Below are positions 46,348 through 55,039 of a DNA stretch of 64,000 bases, piece by piece (the first letter of the stretch is position 1; every line of letters begins with the position of its first letter). The translations under genes and the position numbers were made by a program. The stretch comes from Actinomyces massiliensis 4401292 (GTDB lineage: Bacteria > Actinomycetota > Actinomycetes > Actinomycetales > Actinomycetaceae). A model generated the notes under the pieces. It saw only the letters and a program-made list of their open reading frames with translations. It was not told the DNA's origin and searched no databases. The stretch is taken from the NCBI RefSeq assembly GCF_000269805.1, contig NZ_JH711481.1:410051-474050 (forward strand). The letters run 5' to 3'.

Positions 46348-49300
46348 CTAGGCGCTCGTATCGCCGGAGCCGTCAGGACGACTGCCCTGACCGCCGAGAT
46401 CGGGTGCGCCTTCAGCAGCGTGCCGGGCACGAGAGACCCGAGTAACCGACCCGGTCGCCTCGGGCTCGGCAACCCGAACCCCAGTCCCAGTCGTGACCTC
46501 AGGCTCAGCCACCCGTCTCCCGGCCCCAGTCGTCGCCCTCGGCTCTGCAGCTACGCGCCTCCCGGCCCCAGTGGCCGTCCCAGGCTCGGCGACCCGCCTC
46601 CCGGCCCCGGTCGTGGCCATGGGCTCAGCCACCCGAACCCCAGTCCCAGTCGTGACCTCAGGCTCAGCGACCCGCCTCCCGGCCCCAGTGGTCGCCTCGG
46701 GCTCGACGGCCGCCCTGACGGCCCTGGCCCTCCGGGACGGCCGATCGCCGTCGAACAGGACGACGGCCAGCTGGGAGTCGTCACCGGCCGGGGAGTTGGT
46801 CACCATGGCGGCGCCCCCGACATGCTCCTCGAGAGTCTGGAGCATCTTCATGGGGGTGGCCAGGAGGAGCTGGAAGCCGAAGCCGCGGAAGACATCCAGG
46901 CCGGCGCGCGTGAACTCGGCGTCCGTCTTGTCGAAGGCCTCGTCGAGGACGACCAGCGCGTAACCGGGAACCGCCTGTCCCGGCTCGGTGAGCTGGTAGC
47001 GCAATGCGGCCGCCAGGCAGAAGACGACGAGTTTCTGGCGCTGCCCGCCCGACAGCCCTGCGGCGCCCTCGTAATAGTCGACGGCGACGCCGGAGGCATC
47101 GCGCTCCACGGCGGTGAAGGAGACGTGCAGGCGGGTGTCGAGGCACTGACGCCTCCACGACTCGTCGCGGGGGTCGGAAGAGCCCAGGCGCGTCATGACG
47201 GAGTTGAGGACGGCGAAGCGCTCCTCGGCCTCCTCGGTGGTCTCGTCGGCCAGATCGAGGCTCCCGGCGGCGATGGTGGCCAGGTCCGACAGGAAGTCGT
47301 GGACGATGGGCAGCCGCCGCTCGGCCACCTCGATATGCAGGTGATGACCGGGCGAGTACTCGGTGGCGCGCAGGGCGTCGTTGACCGGGCCGATACGGCT
47401 CCTGACCTGGCTGACGGCGCGGCGCACCTCACCGGCGAGCCGGCCGATGTTCTGACGGGACTGGTTGTGCAGGAGCTCGGCGAAACGGCGCTCGAACCGG
47501 GGCAGGCTATCCGTCTGAAGGCGGTTCAACAGCTCGAGGTAGTCGCCCAGGAAGGCGGCCTCCGGACGCACCCCGCTGCTCGGGATGGGCCAGCGCTCGG
47601 AGAATCGCACCATGATGGCGCGGGCCTCGCCCAGTCCGCGGCTCTCGGCCTGCGAGGCGCGCTGGTTGTCGTAGGCGATCTGCTGCTCGACCTCGCGGGC
47701 GGCGATGTCCACCTCCGCCAGCCCCGCGTGACGACGCCGCGTCCGGAATCGCTGCTCCAGCTCGGCGAAGAGAGCCTCCCGCTCGGCCTCGCCCAGGGCG
47801 AGCCAGCGGGAACCGTGCTCGGATGCGCCGGCATCGCCGGGACCGAGCCCGTCAGTCCCGTCCGCGCCGTCGCGCACGCGGCCCTCATCAGCCCTCTCCT
47901 GGCGCCGACGGGCGATCCCGGCCAGTGCGGCCTCGGCATCCTCCAGCCGCGAGCGCTGGACCTGCTCCTCCCCCGCGAGCCGGAGAACCGCATCCCGGGC
48001 CTTGTCCTCGGCCAGGCCCGCGGCCGCGGCGCGCGATTCGAGCTCGGCCAGCCCCGGCAGCGCATGCGCAGCGCGCTCCCGCTGCGCAGCCAGATCGGCC
48101 TCACGAGCCCTGGCGCCATCGACGTCGAGCTCCTCCCACGAGGTCTCCAGAATGCGCAGGCACGCGTCACGACGCTCCCGGCCGACGGCGCGGGCACGGT
48201 CCAGTGCGGCGAGCTCGCCGCCGATGTCCTCCAGACGGGCGGTCACCTCCCGGCCCTCGGCGATGACCTGCTCGAGGCGCTCGGCCGGGTCGACGCCGAC
48301 CGTCCAGTTGCGCGAGTCGGTCAAGTCCCGACGATCGTCCTTGAGGTGACTGGTGCGCGAGGACTTGACCTGCCCGGCACGGGTGACCCCCCGGTCCAGG
48401 CCGACCAGGTCGCGCGCATCCTCGACGCAGTCGTGATCGAAACGGCGCATGATCTCGGCGTCGAGCCACGCGGCGTGCTCCGAGCCCGGTTTGGGGCGGA
48501 TGCGACGGGCCAGCGCATCGGCGGTCACGGGGCGGGCGGAGCGCGGCGCGGCGGCCATCCGCTCGTAGGCGAGGCGGGCGCGCAGACGCTTGGCATCGAC
48601 GGCGTCGGCGACCTTCCGGTAGAGGTGCTCCGGAACGAGCATGGTGCGGGCGAAGGGGGCCACGACAGTCTCGACGGCGACCCGCCACTCCTCCTGCCCG
48701 GGGACGAGCTCGAGAACCTCCCCGGCGAAGGGCAGGGCGGCAGGCGCCTGCCCGACGGCGTGGGCGATGGAGTCCCGGGCCCGCAGCAGATCCGTGCTCA
48801 TGGCCGAGCGCGAGGCGGTGATCTGCTCGGCGCGCTCGCGCAGCTCACGGCTGCGCTCCTCCAGGGCGATCTGCTCGGCGCGCAGCGCACTGCGGGCCTG
48901 ATCCTGCTCGTCCTCGGCGCGCTCGGCGCGCTCGATCTCCTGCTCCGCCGTGCGCCGCAGCTCGGCGAAGGCGGCGCCCTCACTGGGCGTGGAGGCGCCC
49001 AGGACTCCCAGCTGGGAGTCGAGGAGTTCCCGCGCCCGCGCAATGCGCTCGGCGGTCCGGCGGGCCGCCTCCAGGCGGGCGTCGAGAGCGGGCAGGCTCT
49101 CACCGATGCCCCCCGCCAGAGCCAGGCGCGCGGCCTCCCGCTCACGGCGAGCGTCCTCCTCGACCCGACGGGCGGCTGCGAGCTCATCGGCGAGACGATC
49201 CAGGGCGCGCCGGGCCGTGTCGGCGGTCTGCTCGTGAAGGGTCGTCTTGAGCTGTTCGAGATAGGGGTCGATGGCGGCGCGCAGCTGTTCAGTGCGCTCC

Positions 49301-50166
49301 TGGTCGCGGCGGGCCGCGGTGATGCGCTCCTCCAGGCGGCGCAGCGGGGAGAGCAGGGCCTCCTGATTGCGCGCCTCGACGACGGAGGAGTGAGCCTCGC
49401 GCAGTTCGGCGAACTGCTCGACGGCCGCCGCCGCCATGGCGAAGGTTTCCGGCTCATCGAGCATGAAGTCGCGCAGGAGGGTATCGAGGCTCGTGAGGTT
49501 CTTGGCGGACTGGGTCCGGTGGAGCAGGCGCTGGGCGACCTCACCGGACAGGCCGAGGCGCCGTCGGAAGCGGGCCGCGAAGGCCTCGTAGCGCTCGAAG
49601 CGGGTGGCGCGCCCCTTCAGATCGCGGCTGAGGGCGCGCTTGTCGATGCCGTTGACCAGATACTCCATGAGCTCGGTCAGGGCGATATCCCCCTCCACGA
49701 GGAGCTGGGTCTGGGTAATGGAGTCGTCCGACGTCGAGCCCTGCCTGGCGTGATAGAGCGTGACGAGGGTGATCGTCTCCTCGGGGCGCAGGCGCGTGAA
49801 GGTCAGGGCGATGCCGCTGCGGGTGGCGCGCGGACGGAGGTAGTCGGTGACGACCTCTCCGGTGATCTCGTCCGCGCTGCGCCGGTAGGCGCCGCGCACA
49901 TAGCTCAGCACGGAGCGGGAGCGGTCGGCCGTGGAGGATGATTCTTGGGCCGCCGCGTTGAAGCGCAGGCTCTTGGCCGGCACGAGGACGGCGGACAGGG
50001 CGTCCAGCAGCGAGGACTTCCCCGAGCCCGAGGGTCCGGTGAGCAGGAGCCCGCTGCGCGGAACCGGCAGATCGTGGTGACCGGAGAACGTGCCCCAGTT
50101 GTAGACCTGGATGCGGGCCAGGCGGTGCTGGGAGGCGGTCTGCGGCGCGGTCGCCGAACTGGTCAT
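46348..50166 (-). CDS. jetC: JetC-like SMC/MksB-family ATPase of a Wadjet-type system
   Basis: 1272 residues. Walker A GPSGSGKSSL (44-53), two long coiled coils (about 270-480 and 650-880), ABC signature AGLSGGQRQKLVVFCLA near 1060 and Walker B ALVVLDEAFDKTDAEF. This matches the JetC component that, with JetA and JetB, clamps plasmid DNA. The last ~100 residues after LFDGDRPSRRAR are a seven-fold 13-residue tandem repeat (EPEATTGAGRRVA type). ATG overlaps jetB by 4 bp. JetD is not found downstream. Confidence 0.88.
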   Translation of the reverse strand: MTSSATAPQTASQHRLARIQVYNWGTFSGHHDLPVPRSGLLLTGPSGSGKSSLLDALSAVLVPAKSLRFNAAAQESSSTADRSRSVLSYVRGAYRRSADEITGEVVTDYLRPRATRSGIALTFTRLRPEETITLVTLYHARQGSTSDDSITQTQLLVEGDIALTELMEYLVNGIDKRALSRDLKGRATRFERYEAFAARFRRRLGLSGEVAQRLLHRTQSAKNLTSLDTLLRDFMLDEPETFAMAAAAVEQFAELREAHSSVVEARNQEALLSPLRRLEERITAARRDQERTEQLRAAIDPYLEQLKTTLHEQTADTARRALDRLADELAAARRVEEDARREREAARLALAGGIGESLPALDARLEAARRTAERIARARELLDSQLGVLGASTPSEGAAFAELRRTAEQEIERAERAEDEQDQARSALRAEQIALEERSRELRERAEQITASRSAMSTDLLRARDSIAHAVGQAPAALPFAGEVLELVPGQEEWRVAVETVVAPFARTMLVPEHLYRKVADAVDAKRLRARLAYERMAAAPRSARPVTADALARRIRPKPGSEHAAWLDAEIMRRFDHDCVEDARDLVGLDRGVTRAGQVKSSRTSHLKDDRRDLTDSRNWTVGVDPAERLEQVIAEGREVTARLEDIGGELAALDRARAVGRERRDACLRILETSWEELDVDGARAREADLAAQRERAAHALPGLAELESRAAAAGLAEDKARDAVLRLAGEEQVQRSRLEDAEAALAGIARRRQERADEGRVRDGADGTDGLGPGDAGASEHGSRWLALGEAEREALFAELEQRFRTRRRHAGLAEVDIAAREVEQQIAYDNQRASQAESRGLGEARAIMVRFSERWPIPSSGVRPEAAFLGDYLELLNRLQTDSLPRFERRFAELLHNQSRQNIGRLAGEVRRAVSQVRSRIGPVNDALRATEYSPGHHLHIEVAERRLPIVHDFLSDLATIAAGSLDLADETTEEAEERFAVLNSVMTRLGSSDPRDESWRRQCLDTRLHVSFTAVERDASGVAVDYYEGAAGLSGGQRQKLVVFCLAAALRYQLTEPGQAVPGYALVVLDEAFDKTDAEFTRAGLDVFRGFGFQLLLATPMKMLQTLEEHVGGAAMVTNSPAGDDSQLAVVLFDGDRPSRRARAVRAAVEPEATTGAGRRVAEPEVTTGTGVRVAEPMATTGAGRRVAEPGTATGAGRRVAAEPRATTGAGRRVAEPEVTTGTGVRVAEPEATGSVTRVSRARHAAEGAPDLGGQGSRPDGSGDTSA
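46440..46725 (-). repeat. seven-fold 39-bp tandem repeat in jetC 3' end
   Basis: In-frame DNA repeat encoding EPEATTGAGRRVA, EPEVTTGTGVRVA, EPMATTGAGRRVA, EPGTATGAGRRVA(A), EPRATTGAGRRVA, EPEVTTGTGVRVA and a degenerate last unit. Near-identical units (the EPEVTTGTGVRVA copies) show recent expansion. Confidence 0.85.
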
Positions 50167-51017
50167 GACTCGTCCCTCTCCTCCGATGAGTTGGCCACCG
50201 GATCACTGGCCGCCTCCGGAGAGGCCGGCCGCTCCTCCGCAGGCGCCCCCGCAGGTGCCCCGCCCTTTCCGGCATCGGCAGGCGCCCCGCCGCCGAGGAG
50301 TCCGCCCTCGGGGGCGCCGTTGCTCTCACTGCCCCCGCTGCTCTCACTGCCCTCACTGCTGTCACTACTGTCTCGGCCGTCCTCGCCGAGCAGACGGCGG
50401 TACTCAGCGGTCACTGCGGCGACCTCGTCGGCGGTGAAGACCAGGGCGAGCACCGGGGAGACCTCGTAGCGCTCGGCCACGTCGGTGTCGCGCAGAAGGG
50501 CGGCCCGCTTGAGCTTGTCAACCGAGGAGCTCACGCGGCGCATGAACCCCGTGTGATCGGTGGAGGTGTGCGGCCGGTAGACGGACAGGTGGTCGTCGAT
50601 CTCGCTGCGATCGACGAAGACGCGCTCGCCCGGCGTGTTCGCGCGCAGCAGCAGAGTGCGCAGGTGGAGCAGGAGGACGGTGTCGACGAGGGTCAGCCGC
50701 ATGGCGCGCATGACGGAGGGGGCCGCGCCGGTGGGGTCCGAGGCGTTGCGGGTGAAGGCCAGGCCCGCCGCGCGGTCGATGACGAGCTCGAGGAAGAGGT
50801 CGCCCAGCCGGCGGCGAATGTCGGCCTCGTCCTTCAGCAGGGCATTCCACAGCTCGGGGTGGAGCTCGGTGGTGAGGTAGGGCCCCTGGAGGAGGCGCAC
50901 GAGGGTGCGCCGGGTGTCCCGGGGCAGCGAGCCCGGGTCTCCGTCCCACAGCGCGCCGGGATTGGCGCCTCCGGTGTGATCCAGTCCGTCCTGAGCCGGT
51001 GCGGCATGGGAGCTCAT
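50163..51017 (-). CDS. jetB: JetB-like DUF4194 (MukE-like) subunit
   Basis: 284 residues. Core about 30-215: LLQGPYLTTELHPELWNALLKDEADIRRRLGDLFLELVIDRAAGLAF, LTLVDTVLLLHLRTLLLRAN and FMRRVSSSVDKLKRAALL, the winged-helix DUF4194 pattern. It bridges the kleisin JetA and the ATPase JetC. The C-terminal ~70 residues are low complexity (Ser/Asp/Glu/Gly, SSDSSEGSESSGGSES). Start overlaps the jetA stop by 4 bp. Confidence 0.88.
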   Translation of the reverse strand: MSSHAAPAQDGLDHTGGANPGALWDGDPGSLPRDTRRTLVRLLQGPYLTTELHPELWNALLKDEADIRRRLGDLFLELVIDRAAGLAFTRNASDPTGAAPSVMRAMRLTLVDTVLLLHLRTLLLRANTPGERVFVDRSEIDDHLSVYRPHTSTDHTGFMRRVSSSVDKLKRAALLRDTDVAERYEVSPVLALVFTADEVAAVTAEYRRLLGEDGRDSSDSSEGSESSGGSESNGAPEGGLLGGGAPADAGKGGAPAGAPAEERPASPEAASDPVANSSEERDES

Positions 51018-52489
51018 GCGTCTCCTGACTTCTCGGTGCGGTTGGTGAACAGGAACCGCGGTATGCGGGCCGAGCGCTCGGCTCCGCCGGCGGTCCTCCA
51101 GGTGACGGTCTCGTCGCCGGGGACCTCCTGGCCACGACGACGGGCGAGGAGCAGCAGGCCCACGACGCTGGCCAGCCCCTGAGTGGCAGGATGCGCGGCC
51201 AGGACCTCGGCGACAGTCGCCGCTCCCCGCTCCTCCAGGACCGCATCGACGGCGTCGATGAGCTCGACCAGGTCGATCTCGCTGGCGCGCACGACCCGGC
51301 GCACCTCCTCCAAGTCGAGGCGCGCGACCTCGCGGCTGTGGATCTTCTCGGTGACGACCGCGTCAGCGGGGTTGCGCATGCGCCAGGAGCCGATGGAGGC
51401 CATGTGGACGCCGGTGAGTGCAAGACCGAGGTCCATCTGCGTCTGCGGAGGCGTGCGCGCGGCGAGACGGGCGGCGAGACGCTGGGCCTCTGCGAGCTCG
51501 GCGCCCAGCCGGCGCTGGTCCTCGAAGGCGCGCGACCTCACGAAGTGCCTCAACGATCGGGACAGATCGTCCATGGTGCTGCGCACCGAGGTCGACTCCT
51601 GCGCGACAGCGGAGCGCCAGCGGCGCAGGAAGCGCAGCTCGGCGTCCTCCAGGCGGGTGGCGAATGCGCGGGCGAGGATCGTCTCCAAGTTCTCATCCAG
51701 GCGAGCGGAGGACTCGGAGTCCATGAGCAGCTCATGGAAACCGAGGAAGGAGCGGCCGGTCTCCGAGCTCTCGATGCGATCGACCCCGCGGAAGATGTCG
51801 TCGAGCACATCACCACGGGTGGCGTCCAAGGAGACGACATGCTCGCGCAGGGAGCGGTTGAGCGCCGCGATCTCGTTGCGGATTCGAGTGAAGTCCCCGG
51901 GGACCTGTTCGGCCAGGGCGAGGATCTCGGCGAGGCGCTCGGCGGCCTCCGGCCCGTCGAGCGGGACGAAGTCGCCGGCCTCGACCCGCGCGATCTCGGC
52001 GTCGAGAGCGTCGCGCTCGGCGCGCAGAGCCTCCAGACGCCCCGTGGCGGTGGGATCCGAGTCCCGGGCCAGGCGACTGACCTGCGTGGAGATGGTGTCC
52101 AGGCGCGACTGCGTGGCGACGGGACGAGGGCGCCCGCTGCGCACCAGGAAGCGGATGGCGGCCTCGGCCGGAGCGGACAGCTCGTAGGTCTCCCGTCGGG
52201 ATCCCGGCGTCGTGGCGCGCACGAGGACACCGGCTCTGCGCCACTGGTCGCAGTAGGCCCGACCCGCGCGCGATGCCGCTACGCCCGCATCACGCAGCGC
52301 CGCGAGGTCTTCGTCGACCAGCTCGTGAAGCTCGGCGACGGGACGGCGACGCACCTCTCCTCCCAGGTGCTCGGCGAGAATCGCTGCGGCCATCGGACCC
52401 AGATCGGCCCGGAGAAGAGCCAGCCCAGGATCCTTGCGCACCAGTCGCGTGAGCCTGAGCGCATCTGCAACGACTCTGCGGGTTCCCAC
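51014..52489 (-). CDS. jetA: JetA-like DUF3375 kleisin subunit
   Basis: 491 residues, usual DUF3375 length. N-terminal winged helix, a central coiled-coil region (RLEALRAERDALDAEIARVEAGDF; about 165-245), then DIFRGVDRIESSETGRSFLGFHELLMDSESSARLDENLETIL and a C-terminal winged helix. GTG 52489 with GGAGGTGAGC directly upstream. First gene of jetABC; promoter in the 136-bp gap to HxlR. Confidence 0.88.
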   Translation of the reverse strand: MGTRRVVADALRLTRLVRKDPGLALLRADLGPMAAAILAEHLGGEVRRRPVAELHELVDEDLAALRDAGVAASRAGRAYCDQWRRAGVLVRATTPGSRRETYELSAPAEAAIRFLVRSGRPRPVATQSRLDTISTQVSRLARDSDPTATGRLEALRAERDALDAEIARVEAGDFVPLDGPEAAERLAEILALAEQVPGDFTRIRNEIAALNRSLREHVVSLDATRGDVLDDIFRGVDRIESSETGRSFLGFHELLMDSESSARLDENLETILARAFATRLEDAELRFLRRWRSAVAQESTSVRSTMDDLSRSLRHFVRSRAFEDQRRLGAELAEAQRLAARLAARTPPQTQMDLGLALTGVHMASIGSWRMRNPADAVVTEKIHSREVARLDLEEVRRVVRASEIDLVELIDAVDAVLEERGAATVAEVLAAHPATQGLASVVGLLLLARRRGQEVPGDETVTWRTAGGAERSARIPRFLFTNRTEKSGDA

Positions 52490-52625
52490 CGCTCACCTCC
52501 TCGTCCTGTCCTCATCCTGAATACGGCCGGCTCGGGACGCGTACCCGTTGCCGAATCGTTAACCGGTACGAGAGTAGCGACTACCACCGACACGAGGGGA
52601 GGGAGTTGCACGACATCCTGTCGGC

Positions 52626-53030
52626 TCACCGAGCACTGTCGAGTACGACTGCGTCGTACCGGACGCGATTGTCCAGGATCTCCTCGGCATGCCCTTCGGC
52701 CCAGATGCGCAAGGCATTCATGGGCTCGGCCAGGGTCGAGCCGAGCGGGGTGAGCGCGTAGTCGACCCGGGGCGGGACGCCGGGCGCCTGGTCACGGGTG
52801 ATAAGTCCGTCACGCTCCATGGACCGCAGGGTGTCGGTGAGCACCTTGGGAGTGATGCCGCCGATGGCGGCGCGCAGCTCGCCGAAACGGTGGGAGCCGC
52901 GAGACAGAACGGCGACGACGAGGGGCGTCCACCGATCGACGACGTGCCGCAGCACCGTGCGCGAGGGACAGGCCGGAGACAGGATGTCGTACCCACCGGC
53001 CCGCTCCGGACTCCGCACGTTCTGTGACAT
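52626..53030 (-). CDS. HxlR family regulator
   Basis: 134 residues from ATG 53030, GGAGAG 5 bases upstream. HxlR winged helix: CPSRTVLRHVVDRWTPLVVAVLSRGSHRFGELRAAIGGITPKVLTDTLRSMERDGLITRDQ (about 20-80), then VDYALTPLGSTLAEPMNAL. Members sense redox or aldehydes and control a neighbouring reductase. Divergent from the NAD(P)-binding gene at 53187, the likely target. Confidence 0.87.
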   Translation of the reverse strand: MSQNVRSPERAGGYDILSPACPSRTVLRHVVDRWTPLVVAVLSRGSHRFGELRAAIGGITPKVLTDTLRSMERDGLITRDQAPGVPPRVDYALTPLGSTLAEPMNALRIWAEGHAEEILDNRVRYDAVVLDSAR

Positions 53031-53045
53031 ACCGCTCTCCTTAGT

Positions 53046-53077
53046 TACTTTGAAGTACTTGGTATATGAAACATACC
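53046..53077. promoter_or_regulatory. HxlR operator candidates
   Basis: TACTT-TG-AAGTA (53046-53057) and GGTAT-N7-ATACC (53061-53077) between divergent HxlR and reductase genes. HxlR-type sites are AT-rich inverted repeats of this size. Inferred. Confidence 0.5.
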
Positions 53078-53186
53078 GTGTCCGGTATTGCGGGCGCTCC
53101 GGCCATCGCCCTCGCGATTGCCCGCACACTCGCACGCACCCGCGCAGACCCGCGCTCAACCGCGCTCAGGAGAATCAGGAGAACCC

Positions 53187-53798
53187 ATGAGGATCACCGT
53201 CATCGGAGGAAGCGGCACCACCGGATCGGCCGCCGTCGCCGAGGCCGCCCGCCGCGGCCACACCGTCACCTCGGTCACCCGCTCGGGCAGGCACGTCGAG
53301 GGCGCGGCCGCCGACGTCATCGCCGAGCTGGCCGACGCCGCCGCCGTCGAGCTCATCAACGACTCCGACGCCACCATCATCGCCATCTCCCCCGACCGCA
53401 CGGGCGGCTCCACTCAGCCCGTGATCGACGCCTTCAAGGCGCTCATCGCCGCGCAGCCCGCGGGTCGCGTCATCGTCGTCGGCGGGGCCGGATCGCTGCT
53501 CGACGCCGATGGGCGCCGCCTGGTCGACAGCCCCGACTTCCCCGAGGACTACCGCGGCGAGGCGCTGGCCTTCGCCGACGTCCTCGAGCTCTTCCGCGCC
53601 GCCGGCGATGCCGTGGCGTGGACCCTGGTCTCGCCCGCGCCGGGCTACCCGGTACCGGAGTCGAGCGGTGCCTATGTCAGCGGCTCGGACTCACCGGTCG
53701 GCGACACGCTCTCCGCCGCCGACATGGCCCTCGCCCTGATCGATGAGGCGGAGAAGGACGCTCATCGAGGGATCCGCTTCACTGTCGCCAGCGCCTGA
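53187..53798 (+). CDS. NAD(P)-binding (NmrA/SDR-a-like) protein
   Basis: 203 residues. Rossmann motif ITVIGGSGTTGSAAVAEAARRGHTVTSVTRS (2-32), INDSDATIIAISPDRTGG, RVIVVGGAGSLLDADGRRLVDSPDFP. Matches the YwnB/YwrO-neighbour NAD(P)H-binding family; activity unknown. ATG 53187 with AGGAGAA upstream. Likely controlled by the divergent HxlR regulator. Confidence 0.85.
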   Translation: MRITVIGGSGTTGSAAVAEAARRGHTVTSVTRSGRHVEGAAADVIAELADAAAVELINDSDATIIAISPDRTGGSTQPVIDAFKALIAAQPAGRVIVVGGAGSLLDADGRRLVDSPDFPEDYRGEALAFADVLELFRAAGDAVAWTLVSPAPGYPVPESSGAYVSGSDSPVGDTLSAADMALALIDEAEKDAHRGIRFTVASA

Positions 53799-53826
53799 GC
53801 GCGCTCGCGTCGAGGTCGACTTCTTC

Positions 53827-53861
53827 GCACGAGATCGACGGTGACACCGTCGATCTCGTGC
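53827..53861. terminator. 17-bp-arm perfect hairpin
   Basis: GCACGAGATCGACGGTG, one base, then its reverse complement, 29 bp after the stop at 53798. Shares the motif GAGATCGACGGTG with the larger hairpin at 56866. Probable factor-independent or attenuating terminator, no T-run. Confidence 0.6.
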
Positions 53862-53945
53862 AGGAATGTCGATCTCGTGCGAGGAGGCGGAGGCGGCAGG
53901 ACCACTCGATTGGCCGCGGGACGCCGCCGGAGGCACGCTAGTGGC

Positions 53946-54794
53946 ATGACAGCCGCTACTGACATTACTGACATTACCGACGCCCCCGAGCGGGCCGTTC
54001 CCCCCATCGCCCTGGCCATCGCCGGATCGGAGGCCTCCGGCGGCGCCGGCGCCCAGACGGACCTCAAGACCTTCCACCAGTTGGGCGTCTTCGGGTGCAC
54101 GGCCCTGACCTGCATCGTCTCCATGGACCCGAAGGCAGGGTGGGACCATCGCTTCGTACCGGTGGACCCGCAGGTCATCCACGACCAGATCGAGGCCTGC
54201 GCGACCGTCCATACAGCGATCGACGCCGTCAAGGTCGGCATGCTCGGCACCGCCGCCACGATCGACGTCGTCGATGCCGCCCTGGAGGAGTACCGGTTCC
54301 CCAACGTGGTCCTCGACCCGGTGCTCATCTGCAAGGGCCAGGAGTTCGGCACCGCACTGGAGGTGGACAACGCCCTGCGCTCCAAGATCCTGCCGCGCGC
54401 CACCATGACCACCCCCAATCTCTTCGAGTCGGCCACACTGGCGGGCATGGAGGAGATCACGAGCGTCGCCCAGCTCAAGGATGCCGCCAAGCGCATCCAC
54501 GACCACGGCGTCCCCAATGTCCTGGCCAAGGCGGGCCCGAGTCTGGGAACCGGCACGGCACTGGACGTCTTCTACGACGGCGAGGTTCTCGAGGTCCTCG
54601 AGGTCCCGGCCGTCGGGACCAAGCGGGTCCACGGCGCAGGCTGCACGCTCGCCGCCGCCGTGACCGCCGAGCTGGCGAAGGGCGCGACGCCGCTGCAGGC
54701 CGCCATCACGGCGAAGGAGGTCGTCTCCGCCTCCATCGGCATGCGAGGCAACATCCCCTTCACCTACGTCTACCAGGGCTGGTACCAGGGCTGA
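53946..54794 (+). CDS. thiD: hydroxymethylpyrimidine/pyridoxine kinase
   Basis: 282 residues. ThiD/PdxK ribokinase fold: ALAIAGSEASGGAGAQTDLKTFHQLGVFGCTALTCIVSMDP near 22-62, VKVGMLGTAATIDVV, VVLDPVLICKGQEF, TTPNLFESATLAGM and the anion hole GAGCTLAAAVTAELAKG (about 238-254). It phosphorylates HMP or pyridoxal. The close match to PdxK types leaves substrate open. The leader MTAATDITDITDAPE comes from an ACTGACATT repeat. Alone, without other thi genes. Confidence 0.85.
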   Translation: MTAATDITDITDAPERAVPPIALAIAGSEASGGAGAQTDLKTFHQLGVFGCTALTCIVSMDPKAGWDHRFVPVDPQVIHDQIEACATVHTAIDAVKVGMLGTAATIDVVDAALEEYRFPNVVLDPVLICKGQEFGTALEVDNALRSKILPRATMTTPNLFESATLAGMEEITSVAQLKDAAKRIHDHGVPNVLAKAGPSLGTGTALDVFYDGEVLEVLEVPAVGTKRVHGAGCTLAAAVTAELAKGATPLQAAITAKEVVSASIGMRGNIPFTYVYQGWYQG

Positions 54795-54808
54795 CGGAGG
54801 CCCGCGTC

Positions 54809-54885
54809 GAGATCGGTCCGCTTCCGCGCCGAGATCGGTCGTACTCCGGCTCGAGATCGGTCCGCTTCCGCATCGAGATCGGTCC
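54809..54885. repeat. 22-bp-period tandem repeat (GAGATCGGTC family)
   Basis: Units start at 54809, 54831, 54853 and 54875, each beginning GAGATCGGTC. Non-coding, directly downstream of the ThiD gene. Confidence 0.85.
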
Positions 54886-54932
54886 AGCACGAATACGACC
54901 ACCCGACACGGGCTCGGAACAGGACCGGGGCC

Positions 54933-55025
54933 GCAGGACCCGCCGACCGGAAATCATCACGGATCCGCCCACATCGCAGAACCGTGTTGATTTAGCACCC
55001 CCCTAAATCAACATTCGGCAAGATC
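54933..55025. repeat. 93-bp direct repeat, left copy, with hairpin
   Basis: Matches 56779-56871 at 87 of 93 positions (offset 1846). It includes the hairpin GTTGATTTAG-N7-CTAAATCAAC at 54986-55012. It ends 14 bp before the AlbA_2 gene start, so it carries that gene's promoter region. Att-like bracketing of a single gene. Confidence 0.88.
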
Positions 55026-55039
55026 ACGGGGAGAATCAG

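Noticed and set aside
46420-49941. 1173-codon plus-strand frame opposite jetC
   Set aside because: GC-rich antisense open frame; Gly/Leu/Arg-rich with no family motif, while the minus strand has Walker A, signature and Walker B.
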